Positions 49,343 to 58,061 of a stretch of 64,000 nt of DNA are shown one piece after another. The stretch comes from Gaiella sp038230035. Lineage in GTDB: Bacteria; Actinomycetota; Thermoleophilia; Gaiellales; Gaiellaceae. How positions within the stretch are numbered: position 1 is the first letter of the stretch; every line of letters starts with the position of its first letter. The notes below the pieces were generated by a model. The model had not been told where the DNA came from and ran no database searches. It saw nothing but the letters and a program-made list of their open reading frames with translations. Position numbers and translations under genes: made by a program. The stretch is taken from NCBI GenBank assembly GCA_038230035.1, contig JBBRNX010000002.1:116336-180335 (forward strand), written 5' to 3'.

Positions 49343-50500
49343 ATGCGGGTCGGCGTCGACGCGACGAGCTGGAACAACCGACGCGGCTTCGGCCGCTTCA
49401 CGAGGAACGTCGTCACGCAGTTGATCGCGCTCGACCCGGACACGAGCTACGACCTGTTTGTCGACAGCCCGATCGTGGCACCGCCGTCGGCGACTGTCCG
49501 CAGCGTTCCCCTTCGGCGAGTGACCACCGAAGCGGCTTCCGCAGACTCGCGCCGGAGCATCGGCGACCTGCGTCGGCTGTCCGGTGCGGTGCGCAGGAGC
49601 GGCGTCTCCGCAATGGTGTTTCCGTCGGTGTACAGCTACTTCCCGGTCGGGCGCGTCCCGTTCGTTGTCGGGATCCACGACGTGACCGTTCACGAACTGC
49701 CCGAGCTGACGCTGCCGCAACGCCGCGCGCGCCTGTTCTGGCATCTGAAGGAGCGGCATGCGCTGCGCCACGCGACGCGGATCTTCACGGTTTCCCAGGC
49801 GGCACGCGAGTCGCTCGCGAAGCGCCTTTCGCTCGATCCCGCGCGCATCGCCGTCGTACCTGAGGCGCCCGATGCCGTGTTCGGCCCGCGTTCCGCGACT
49901 GAGATCAGTACGGCCCGCGTGCAGATCGGCCTCGGCGCCGACGAGCCGTTCGTGCTCTGCGCAGCCGGAGGCGTAAGCCCGCACAAGAACATCCCAACCC
50001 TTCTCGATGCCTTTGCCGAGCTGTCCGCCGCGCCGCGTCTCGTCATCGTCGGCGCCCTCGAAGGCGACGCCTTTCTCTCCGCCGCGGCGGACGTCCGACG
50101 CCAGATTCGCGAACTCGGCATCGTCGATCGCGTCGTCCTGCCCGGATTCGTCTCAGACGAGACCCTCGCCGGCCTCTACTCCGGCGCTGAGGTGGTGGTC
50201 AACCCCTCTCTCGCGGAAGGGTTCGGGCTACCTGCCGTCGAGGCCGCCGCCTGCGGTGCGGCGCTCCTGCTCAGTGATCTGCCCGCTCATCGGGAGACGC
50301 TCGGCGATGCCGCTCGGTTCTTCCTGCCCAGCGACACGGGCGAGCTCTTCGCCCAGCTCACAGCGCTCCTCGCGGACGAGCAAGCGCGTCAGGCCGTGGC
50401 CGTGCGGTGCATGACGGCTGTTGCGTCCCTCTCCTGGCGCACCGCGGGAGCGCGACTGCGAGATCTCGTCCACGACACCGCCGGAGAGCAACGTGGCTGA
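49343..50500 (+). CDS. family 4 glycosyltransferase
   Basis: 385 residues, GT-B fold. RVGVDATSWNNRRGFGRFTRNV at the start, FVVGIHDVTVHELPE, the C-terminal donor domain with CAAGGVSPHKNIPTLLDAF, LPGFVSDETLAGLYSGAEVVVNPSLAEGFGLPAVEAAACG containing the ExxxxxxE signature. Transfers a sugar from a nucleotide donor with retention. Six bp after the previous gene; overlapped by the next start. Confidence 0.9.
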   Translation: MRVGVDATSWNNRRGFGRFTRNVVTQLIALDPDTSYDLFVDSPIVAPPSATVRSVPLRRVTTEAASADSRRSIGDLRRLSGAVRRSGVSAMVFPSVYSYFPVGRVPFVVGIHDVTVHELPELTLPQRRARLFWHLKERHALRHATRIFTVSQAARESLAKRLSLDPARIAVVPEAPDAVFGPRSATEISTARVQIGLGADEPFVLCAAGGVSPHKNIPTLLDAFAELSAAPRLVIVGALEGDAFLSAAADVRRQIRELGIVDRVVLPGFVSDETLAGLYSGAEVVVNPSLAEGFGLPAVEAAACGAALLLSDLPAHRETLGDAARFFLPSDTGELFAQLTALLADEQARQAVAVRCMTAVASLSWRTAGARLRDLVHDTAGEQRG

Positions 50501-51722
50501 CAGTTCTCTGTCGATCTGCATGGTCACGACCTTCTACCCCCCACAGAGCTTCGGCGGAGATGCGATGCACATCTACCGGCTCTCGAACGAGCTCGCCCGC
50601 CGCGGTCACCAGGTCACGGTCGTCCACAGCGTCGCCGCCTTCGATCTCCTCGGCCCTCGCAAGACGCCTGGTGTGTTTCCAAACGAGCCTGGGGTCACGC
50701 TCCGCCCGATCGAGACGTCGTTCGGGAGGCTCGATCCGCTGGCGACGTATCTGAGCGGGCGTCCACTGCTCAGCGGCGCGCACCTCCGCGACGCGCTGCG
50801 GGAGCCGTTCGACGTCGTCCACTTCCACAACATCTCGCTCGTCGGCGGCCCCGGGGTCCTCGCGTACGGCGCGGGCCTCAAGCTCTACACGATGAACGAG
50901 CACTGGCTCGTGTGCCCGATGCACGTCCTCTGGAAGCGCAACCGCGAGCCGTGCCGGAAGCCGCAGTGTCTCCGCTGCACGCTCTCGTTCCACAGGCCGC
51001 CGCAACTCTGGCGTTACACAGGCCTGCTCGAGCGCGAGCTCGACAACGTCGATGTCTTCCTCTCGCCGAGCCGCTTCACGATCGACGCCCACCACGAACG
51101 CGGTTTCACGCGGCCGATCGTCCACCTCCCGAACTTCCTCCCCACCACGGATATCAGTACCGACGATCCGGCGTACGAGCGTCCAACCGGGCGGCCGTAC
51201 TTCCTCTTCGTCGGGCGGCTCGAGCGGCTCAAGGGCGTGCAGAAGCTGCTCGAACGATTCCACGACTACGACAAGGCCGATCTCGTAATCGTCGGCGATG
51301 GCGACTATGAGGACGAGCTGCGACGGCAGGCGACGGGCCTCCCTCACGTCCACTTCCTCGGTCGCCTTCATCCGGCGTCGCTCGCCTCCCTCTACCGCGA
51401 CGCAGTCGCGCTTCTCGTCCCGTCGATCGGCTTCGAGACGTTCGGCATCGTGATCCTCGAGGCGTTCGCCCAGGGAACCCCGGCGATCGTCCACGATCTC
51501 GGGGCGCTTCCCGAGCTGATCGCCGACAGCGGTGGCGGCATCGTCTATCGCACCGACGCTGAGCTGATGGACGCGCTCGACCAGCTTCGCACCGATCCGG
51601 AGCTGCGCGCCACCCTCGGCCGGCAAGGCCGCGAAGCGTGGCTCGAGCGCTGGTCGGAGGAGCCGCACATCGCGGGCTATCTCGCGACGATCGCCGCCGC
51701 ACGCCAGAGTGCCGGCACGTGA
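50493..51722 (+). CDS. family 4 glycosyltransferase
   Basis: 409 residues from GTG 50493 (GGAGAG upstream, 8-bp overlap with the previous gene). Start ICMVTTFYPPQSFGGDAMHIYRLSNELARRGHQVTVV is the glycine-rich nucleotide-sugar region; YTMNEHWLVCPMHVLWKR with a Cys-rich insert (CRKPQCLRC) follows. The donor domain has FLFVGRLERLKGVQKL and VPSIGFETFGIVILEAFAQGTP. The Cys cluster could bind a metal or form disulphides, unusual for a cytoplasmic GT-B enzyme, though seen in some relatives. Confidence 0.9.
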   Translation: MADSSLSICMVTTFYPPQSFGGDAMHIYRLSNELARRGHQVTVVHSVAAFDLLGPRKTPGVFPNEPGVTLRPIETSFGRLDPLATYLSGRPLLSGAHLRDALREPFDVVHFHNISLVGGPGVLAYGAGLKLYTMNEHWLVCPMHVLWKRNREPCRKPQCLRCTLSFHRPPQLWRYTGLLERELDNVDVFLSPSRFTIDAHHERGFTRPIVHLPNFLPTTDISTDDPAYERPTGRPYFLFVGRLERLKGVQKLLERFHDYDKADLVIVGDGDYEDELRRQATGLPHVHFLGRLHPASLASLYRDAVALLVPSIGFETFGIVILEAFAQGTPAIVHDLGALPELIADSGGGIVYRTDAELMDALDQLRTDPELRATLGRQGREAWLERWSEEPHIAGYLATIAAARQSAGT

Positions 51723-52492
51723 GACCTGCGGCGCTCGTCCTGACCTATCACGCGATCGCACGCGGTCCCGCGCCACTCTGCATCGATCTGCTCGTGTTCG
51801 CAGAACATCTGGATCGCATCGTCGACTCTGGCGCGACAACCTTCACCGTCTCCGAGCTCGCAGCTGCGCTCCGTGCTGGGACGCTTCCCGCCCGCTCCGT
51901 TGCGCTGACCTTCGACGACGGGTTTCTCAACGTCGCGACCGACGCGGCGCCGCTCCTCGCGGAGCGGGGGCTTCGTGCGACCGTCTTCTGCGTCGCAGAC
52001 CACATCGGGGGCTGGAGCGACTGGCCCTCGCAACCACTGTCGGCACCGCGACTCCCTCTCGCCGACGCATCCGCCCTCTCAGCGCTCGCCGTAGCCGGCT
52101 GGGAGATCGGCTCGCACGGTCTCTCGCACGAGCCGCTGACCCGGCTCGAGCCCGACCGTCGGCGGCACGAGCTCGAAGCCTCCCGTCTGAAGCTCGAAGA
52201 CGTCGTCGGCGTCGCCATTCGCACATTCGCGTACCCGTACGGCGCCGTGCCCCCTGGCGATGGGGGCGAGCTGCGAGTGGCGGGGTACGACGGCGCTTGC
52301 ACGACCCGCATCGCCACTGTGGGACCAACGACCGATCCGCTCGCGCTCCCCCGCGTGGACGCGCACTACGTCCGGCGCGGCGCCGTGCTCGCGGCCATCC
52401 TTGCAGGACGCGCGCCGGGTTATCTCGCAGCGCGGCGACTGGCGGCACGCGTTCGCCGGGTCGTCTCCGCCGACTACGGAGAAACGACCTGA
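51719..52492 (+). CDS. polysaccharide deacetylase (NodB homology, CE4)
   Basis: 257 residues from GTG 51719 overlapping the previous stop. LTYHAIA at the N-terminus, metal/catalytic motif 1 LTFDDGF near 62-68, motif 2 IGSHGLSHEPLTRL near 128-141 (His-x3-His zinc pair), and FAYPYGAVPPGD near 172-183. Removes N- or O-acetyl groups from the polymer made by this operon. No signal peptide, so it acts on cytoplasmic or lipid-linked intermediates unless exported otherwise. Confidence 0.88.
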   Translation: MRPAALVLTYHAIARGPAPLCIDLLVFAEHLDRIVDSGATTFTVSELAAALRAGTLPARSVALTFDDGFLNVATDAAPLLAERGLRATVFCVADHIGGWSDWPSQPLSAPRLPLADASALSALAVAGWEIGSHGLSHEPLTRLEPDRRRHELEASRLKLEDVVGVAIRTFAYPYGAVPPGDGGELRVAGYDGACTTRIATVGPTTDPLALPRVDAHYVRRGAVLAAILAGRAPGYLAARRLAARVRRVVSADYGETT

Positions 52493-52494
52493 GC

Positions 52495-53778
52495 ATGGTC
52501 GAGACGCCTCCGCGCGAGACATCGGCCTCCGGCACGACGAACGTGTGGTGGCGCGCGCTCGTACGCAACTTTGTGACGCTGCTCCTGGGCGAGGGCGCGG
52601 CGCGCGTGTTCGGGCTGTTGACGTTCGTGCTGCTGGCGCGAAGACTTGGGCCCGCAGGCTTCGGGCTGGTCGCCACAGCGCTGTCGATCATCGGCTGGTA
52701 CGGCCTCATCGCCGACCAGGGGACGACGCTCGTGCCGACGCGCGATATCTCACGCGACCCACGCCAGTTCCGCGGGATCGCCGAGCGGATGCTCGGGCTG
52801 CGGCTGGTGCTCGCCGTCCCGTTCGTTGCCGTTCTCGCCGCCGGTGCGTTCGCGCTCTCCAACTCGACCTACGACCGCGACCTCTACGTCCGCTTCGCGA
52901 TCGGTGTGCCAGCTGTCGCCCTCAACCTCCGCTGGCTCGTGCTCGGAGTTCGTGGTGCACGGCTCATCGCCTTCGGCAACGTTGCCGCACAGCTCGCGAT
53001 CCTCATCGGAGTGTTGCTCTTCGTCACCAGCTCGAATGACGCGCCGTTGATGGCTTACGTCGCTGCCGTAGGCGAGCTGGTGTTCGCACTCGTCATCCTC
53101 GTGTTGCTCATCCCACGTTTCGGGATCCTGCGTCCGCGAATCGACCTGCGTGTCTGGCGGGCCACGCTCAAGTCGGGCCTCCCGTTGATGGTGAGCGCGC
53201 TCGCGCGCGCCGTCCTCTACTCGTTCGACCTCGTCGTGATTGCCTTCCTGATCGACCCCTCCCACTCCGGCTACTACGCGACCGGCTCGAAGCCCGCACT
53301 CTTCGTGATCCAGGCCATTGGGCTCTTCTACGTCTCCTTCCTGGCCTCGTACAGCGCAGCAAACTCCGCTGCCGCCGCCGATCTGTTTCGGCGCACGATT
53401 CGATTCGGCCTTGCCATCTCGGTCCCGGTCGCGCTTGCGCTCACCATCGGAGCGGAGTTCATCGTCCCACTGGCTGTCGGCCATCGCTACGCGCTGGCAG
53501 CACCGGTGCTCGCGATCCTCGCGTGGAAGATCCCTTTCTCGGCGCTCTCGAGCCCGTACAACGGCGTCTTGCTCCTAGGCGACCGCCAACTGGCGTTGAT
53601 GCGGAACAACCTCCTTGGCGCAGGATTCAACATCGTCGGCGACGTGATCGCCGCGCCGACGGTCGGGATCTACGGCGTTGCCACCGTCAGCCTCGTCACG
53701 ACGACCGTGATCCTCGTCCTCAACTACCGGACCGCGGTTGGCTACGGCCTCGCCCCGTCGATCCGAAGCTCGTTCTAG
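52495..53778 (+). CDS. oligosaccharide flippase (Wzx/MATE-like)
   Basis: 427 residues with about 12 hydrophobic spans. Start ALVRNFVTLLLGEGAARVFGLLTFVLLARRLGPAGFGL is the characteristic first helix pair of polysaccharide flippases. It would move lipid-linked units across the membrane. ATG 52495 is 2 bp after the deacetylase stop; the longer frame upstream is antisense-like shadow of that gene. Confidence 0.9.
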   Translation: MVETPPRETSASGTTNVWWRALVRNFVTLLLGEGAARVFGLLTFVLLARRLGPAGFGLVATALSIIGWYGLIADQGTTLVPTRDISRDPRQFRGIAERMLGLRLVLAVPFVAVLAAGAFALSNSTYDRDLYVRFAIGVPAVALNLRWLVLGVRGARLIAFGNVAAQLAILIGVLLFVTSSNDAPLMAYVAAVGELVFALVILVLLIPRFGILRPRIDLRVWRATLKSGLPLMVSALARAVLYSFDLVVIAFLIDPSHSGYYATGSKPALFVIQAIGLFYVSFLASYSAANSAAAADLFRRTIRFGLAISVPVALALTIGAEFIVPLAVGHRYALAAPVLAILAWKIPFSALSSPYNGVLLLGDRQLALMRNNLLGAGFNIVGDVIAAPTVGIYGVATVSLVTTTVILVLNYRTAVGYGLAPSIRSSF

Positions 53779-53820
53779 GAGCTGGCTCACGCCTCGGTTC
53801 CGAGTCGAGATACTTCCACG

Positions 53821-55329
53821 ATGACCGAGCCGCATGCCCCGACGACGATCCTCCCGGACGACTACTACCGGAGCATCTACGAGGTCGAGCAGAACCACTG
53901 GTGGCATCGCGGCATGCGAGAGATCGCAGCTGCCTTGCTCGCCGATCGACTGACGAGACGGGACCAGTCACTCCTGGACGTCGGGTGCGGCACCGGCGGC
54001 TTCCTCGGCTGGGCCGCGTCGACGGGAAGCTTCACGCGAATCGCCGGCACCGACATCAGCGGCGAGGCCGTGGAGCTCGCGCGTGATCGCGTTCCGGCAG
54101 CCGAGCTCGCCCGCACGGACGCAGCGCATCTCCCGTTCGCGGACGCCTCTTTCGACCTCGTGACACTCAACGACGTGCTGCAGCACATCGACGAGAAGGA
54201 TGTAGGCGCCAGCCTCGCCGAGCTGCGCCGGGTTCTGCGGCCAGGCGGCGCCCTTCTCCTGCGCACGAACGGCGCCCGCAATGGCCGCCGCGACGCCGCC
54301 GACTGGCGCGTCTACGACGCAGGCACTTTGCGGGCAGAGCTCGAGAAGGCAGGCTTCTCCGTCGCCCGAATCTCGTACGTCAACGCCGTTCTTTCCGTCT
54401 GGGGGCAGGTCCGGGGGCGCGCGCCCCGTGTCCCCGACGAAGGCAGCCACGGGATTCCCAGGCCGGCAGGTGCCTTGCCGACGGCCGTCGGCTCGCGTCT
54501 ACTCGGAGCCGAGGCGTGGTTCCTCCGAGCAAGTGGCAGGCGGCTGCCGTACGGCCACACACTCGTTGCGTTGGCCACCCCGAGCGTCGAGCCGCAGACC
54601 CGCGTCGGCGAGTTCTTCGACGAGGAGAGCGCTCGCTACGACGCGGTGTACGACGCATCGAGCACCGGCGGGCGGATCCTCCGAGCCCGCCTCGCGACGG
54701 CGCTGAACCTCGCCGGAACCGGGCCCGGGACCGCACTCGACGCTGGCATGGGTGCGGGCCGCCTCGTTTCTGCACTCGACCGCGCCGGCTGGACCGTCTC
54801 CGGCATTGACATCTCGGAGCAGATGGTCGACCTCGCACGGCGGGGGCTCCCGCACCTCGATGACTCGCTTCGCCGTGGCGATGTCGAGGCGCTCCCGTTC
54901 GAACCCGAGAGCTTCGACCTCGCCGTCGCGACCGGGGTCCTCGAGTACGCGGTGGATCTGCGGCGAGCGCTACACCAGCTCGTCGGCGTCGTGAAGCCTG
55001 GCGGGCGGATCGTTCTCAGCTATCCCGACTACGCCGCGCCGTACTCCGTCGCGCAGATGCGCCTCTGGTACCCAGCCGTCAGGACGGTCAAGCGTCTAGC
55101 TCCGTTCGGCCGGCCCGCGCCCCAGACTCGTAGACACCTCGTCGCTCCGGACACATTTCGAGACCTCCTTGAGACGGAAGGCCTCACTGTCGAAGCAATC
55201 GTCCCGCTTGGGCCGAGGCCCGTCCCGCTCGCCCTCGCTGCGACCTTCGAGCGGTCGGGCGGATCGGCGGCCGCGTTCCTCGCGACGCAGTTCGTTCTCG
55301 CCGCACGCCGACCACCGAGTAGGCCATGA
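53821..55329 (+). CDS. two-domain SAM-dependent methyltransferase
   Basis: 502 residues containing two complete class I methyltransferase domains in tandem. Domain 1: SLLDVGCGTGGFLGW near 51-65, GTDISGEAVELAR, FDLVTLNDVLQHID and LRPGGALLLRTNG. Domain 2: TALDAGMGAGRLVSAL near 302-317, GIDISEQMVDLARRG, FDLAVATGVLEYAVD and VKPGGRIVLSYPD. The N-terminal DDYYRSIYEVEQNHWWHRGMR is typical of methyltransferases linked to glycan synthesis. Could methylate two positions of a sugar or cap a chain. Confidence 0.88.
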   Translation: MTEPHAPTTILPDDYYRSIYEVEQNHWWHRGMREIAAALLADRLTRRDQSLLDVGCGTGGFLGWAASTGSFTRIAGTDISGEAVELARDRVPAAELARTDAAHLPFADASFDLVTLNDVLQHIDEKDVGASLAELRRVLRPGGALLLRTNGARNGRRDAADWRVYDAGTLRAELEKAGFSVARISYVNAVLSVWGQVRGRAPRVPDEGSHGIPRPAGALPTAVGSRLLGAEAWFLRASGRRLPYGHTLVALATPSVEPQTRVGEFFDEESARYDAVYDASSTGGRILRARLATALNLAGTGPGTALDAGMGAGRLVSALDRAGWTVSGIDISEQMVDLARRGLPHLDDSLRRGDVEALPFEPESFDLAVATGVLEYAVDLRRALHQLVGVVKPGGRIVLSYPDYAAPYSVAQMRLWYPAVRTVKRLAPFGRPAPQTRRHLVAPDTFRDLLETEGLTVEAIVPLGPRPVPLALAATFERSGGSAAAFLATQFVLAARRPPSRP

Positions 55330-56723
55330 GCGACCGTCGGCGACGCCTGGCGCTCCTCGCAACGATTTCATTCGTCGTCGTCACCGGCGCCTGGTGCGTC
55401 TCGTCCTCGGCGGCAGGCGCTGCCGGGCCGACGATTACGACGATCGCAGGTACCGGGGTCTCGGGCGACACCGGCAACGGCGGCCCGGCGCTCGCCGCCG
55501 AAGTCGATCATCCTCGAGGACTCGCGTTCCTCAAAGACGGCAGCCTCGTCTTCACCGAGCCGTTCCTGAACATCGTTCGCCGCATCTCATCGAACGGGAC
55601 GATCACCACGGTCGCCGGCACAGGCACGGCCGGATTCGCGGGCGACGGTGGCCCTGCCGTGGACGCAGAGCTGAACTTCGTGCACGGCGTCGCAGCAATG
55701 CCTGACGGCGGCTTCGTCCTCTCCGACATGTTCAACAACCGGATCAGACGCGTGGACGCGCGAGGCACGATCAGCACCGTAGCCGGAACCGGCCGTAGGG
55801 ATTTCGGCGGCGACGGCGGCCCAGCCGTCGATGGCGTCATTCAACTGCCGCGAGGTGTTGCGGCGACGGCGGCCGGTGAGATCTTCATTCCCGACTCGAG
55901 CAACAACCGCGTCCGGAGGATTGCACTCGACGGGACAATCACCACGGTCGCGGGCATCGGCTTGGCGGGCGGCGACGGCGATGGCGGACCAGCCATCGCC
56001 GCCCGACTCAACGTCCCGTTCTCGGTCGCCCCGCTCCCGGACGGCGGCTTCCTCGTCGCCGAGCGAGCCGGCGCGCGGATCAGGCGCGTCTCGCCCAACG
56101 GCACCATCACCACCGTCGCCGGAACCGGGACTCCTGGCTACTCGGGTGACGGCGGCCCCGCAACGTCCGCGATGCTCGACGATCCTCACGCCGTCCTCGC
56201 CCTGCCAGACGGTGGGTTCCTGATCGCCGACGCGACGAACAACCGCGTTCGGCGTGTCTCGCCGAACGGCATCATTACGACGATCGCGGGAACCGGTGCC
56301 GCGGGCTTCTCCGGCGACACAGGCCCCGCAGCCGACGCTGAGCTCAACACCCCGAAGTCGCTCGCGATCCTCCCGAACCATCGGGGCTTCGTCGTCGGCG
56401 ACGCTCTGAACCATCGCATCCGGCTCGTGACCGTCGATCTGCGGGCGTCGCTCTCGGTCACGCTTCGCCTGAGCAAGCTGAAGACGGCGACCGGGCACAG
56501 CGCTGCGTTTGCGTTCACGGTTTCGAGGCCCGCAGCCGCGGAGCTCGGCATCGTCCGCAGTGGCACCGTCATCGCCAGGTTGCGCCGATCGGCACCGGCC
56601 GGAACGGTGACCTGGTCGATCGGCGCGAATCTGCGCCCGGCGACCTACACCCTGCTGCTGAAAGTCACTACGTCGGACGGGATCGTCGTCCGACGACGCG
56701 CGACGCTCGTGGTTACGCGCTGA
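55326..56723 (+). CDS. secreted NHL-repeat beta-propeller protein
   Basis: 465 residues, ATG overlapping the methyltransferase stop (ATGA). Signal peptide at residues 8-33. Then six repeats of about 52 residues, each with TITTVAGTGxxGFxGDGGPA, a variable DGGFLVAD stretch and NNRVRRVxxNG, forming one propeller (residues 36-375), followed by a 90-residue beta domain. The repeats are also visible at DNA level (GGCGACGGCGGCCC-type blocks). Probably an exported or surface-bound binding protein acting with the polysaccharide. Confidence 0.85.
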   Translation: MSDRRRRLALLATISFVVVTGAWCVSSSAAGAAGPTITTIAGTGVSGDTGNGGPALAAEVDHPRGLAFLKDGSLVFTEPFLNIVRRISSNGTITTVAGTGTAGFAGDGGPAVDAELNFVHGVAAMPDGGFVLSDMFNNRIRRVDARGTISTVAGTGRRDFGGDGGPAVDGVIQLPRGVAATAAGEIFIPDSSNNRVRRIALDGTITTVAGIGLAGGDGDGGPAIAARLNVPFSVAPLPDGGFLVAERAGARIRRVSPNGTITTVAGTGTPGYSGDGGPATSAMLDDPHAVLALPDGGFLIADATNNRVRRVSPNGIITTIAGTGAAGFSGDTGPAADAELNTPKSLAILPNHRGFVVGDALNHRIRLVTVDLRASLSVTLRLSKLKTATGHSAAFAFTVSRPAAAELGIVRSGTVIARLRRSAPAGTVTWSIGANLRPATYTLLLKVTTSDGIVVRRRATLVVTR

Positions 56724-57774
56724 GAACGATTCGCTGACCCGTCGCCGCGGACTGGTACGCAGCTTCGATCACACGGAGTCCTTCTCGGGCGGTTCGAGCG
56801 CTCGACGGCGGCTCACGATCCTCCGCAAAGGCGAGCGCCGACTGCCGGAACAGATCCTTGGTCGCAACGATCCCGGGATCTCGGGGATTGCGCGCCAACG
56901 ACTTCCGCGCGGTACCCCGCTCCTCCCAGGCGACTCCGCCGAGCCCGTAGATGAGCTTCACTCCCGCTCGCGCCGCCCTTTTCATGCCGATCTGGAGGAG
57001 GACCCGCCCACCGTGCGACGCGCGCAGCGAGGCCTGCTCGCAGTCGACGCGCAGCTCGATATAGCGCGTTCCCGACTTGCACAGCCGATCGATGGTGATC
57101 TGCGCCAGCCGACCGCCCGAGAACTCGAGCAGCACAAGGTGAATCGCATCCGCGTTCCGCGACTGATCCAGCCCCGACGAATGGCGTGCGTAGACTGCTT
57201 CGGGCGTCTCGCCGTAGAGCATCAGGATCAGATCCACGAGGTGGACGCCCCCCTCGAAGAGCGTTCGGTTCGGCATGGCGCGGCGCCACGCAACTGGCTC
57301 GTCCCACGGCGTCAAATCCATCAGCTGCGTGATCTGACAGAACGCGATCTCGCCGACGTCAGGTGCGCCGATCCGCTCCTTGACCGCGCGGAACACCGGC
57401 TTCTCGCGGTACTGGTGGTTGACGGCGACCTGGCGTCCGGCAGCGGTCGCCGCAGCGATCACCTCGTCGGCCTGGGCGACCGTCTCGACGAACGGCTTCT
57501 CGCAGATCACGTGCGCACCTCCACGCAACGCTTCGATGCAGAGATCTCGGTGCGAGGAAGGCGGAGTGGCGATCACGATCACCTCGGGACGCTCCTGCTC
57601 GAGAAGCTCGGCAAGGGTGGCGTAGGTCGGCAACCCGGCCTTCCCGGCGAACGCCGCCCGCTGCTCCTCGGACGGGTCGCACCCGCCGACGATCTCCGCA
57701 GCGGGAATCGCCCGGACCGCAGGGATGTGAAACGCCTGCGCAGCCCAGCCAAGACCGACGATTCCGAAACGCAT
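56713..57774 (-). CDS. Gfo/Idh/MocA family NAD(P)-dependent oxidoreductase
   Basis: 353 residues from ATG 57774 with AAAGGAG 10 bp upstream. Rossmann motif GIVGLGWAAQAFHIPAV, then IVIATPPSSHRDL, the EKPF signature (HVICEKPFVETVAQ) and NHQYREKPVF. Oxidises or reduces a sugar or cyclitol ring. It lies on the opposite strand at the end of the polysaccharide operon; its 3' end overlaps the NHL gene by 11 bp. Likely supplies a modified sugar for the polymer. Confidence 0.9.
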   Translation of the reverse strand: MRFGIVGLGWAAQAFHIPAVRAIPAAEIVGGCDPSEEQRAAFAGKAGLPTYATLAELLEQERPEVIVIATPPSSHRDLCIEALRGGAHVICEKPFVETVAQADEVIAAATAAGRQVAVNHQYREKPVFRAVKERIGAPDVGEIAFCQITQLMDLTPWDEPVAWRRAMPNRTLFEGGVHLVDLILMLYGETPEAVYARHSSGLDQSRNADAIHLVLLEFSGGRLAQITIDRLCKSGTRYIELRVDCEQASLRASHGGRVLLQIGMKRAARAGVKLIYGLGGVAWEERGTARKSLARNPRDPGIVATKDLFRQSALAFAEDREPPSSARTAREGLRVIEAAYQSAATGQRIVLSA

Positions 57775-58061
57775 CCGAGAAGACTCCTTTGTCGTGGCGG
57801 CATCAGCCGCGGCGGCGGCGGGGCGCAGCTTACCTCGGTCGCCGTCCGTACTCGATAGGGTCTGACCCGACACTCGTGCGACGCCCGCGCTAAACAGGCC
57901 GTTTCAGGGACATCAGCCGCCGACTCCTCATCATTCTCGGCATCGCACTCGGAGGCGCGGGGAGTGTCCTCCCGGGCGACTCGCTCGCCTCCGGAACCAC
58001 TCTCATTCGCGTCACACTCGTCATCGAGGGGCTCGCGCTGCTCGCGGTCGGTGCCGGCGGT

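Noticed and set aside
55430..56400. CRISPR-like or minisatellite direct repeats
   Set aside because: The regularly spaced similar blocks are in-frame NHL propeller repeats with variable third positions, not identical repeats with unique spacers.
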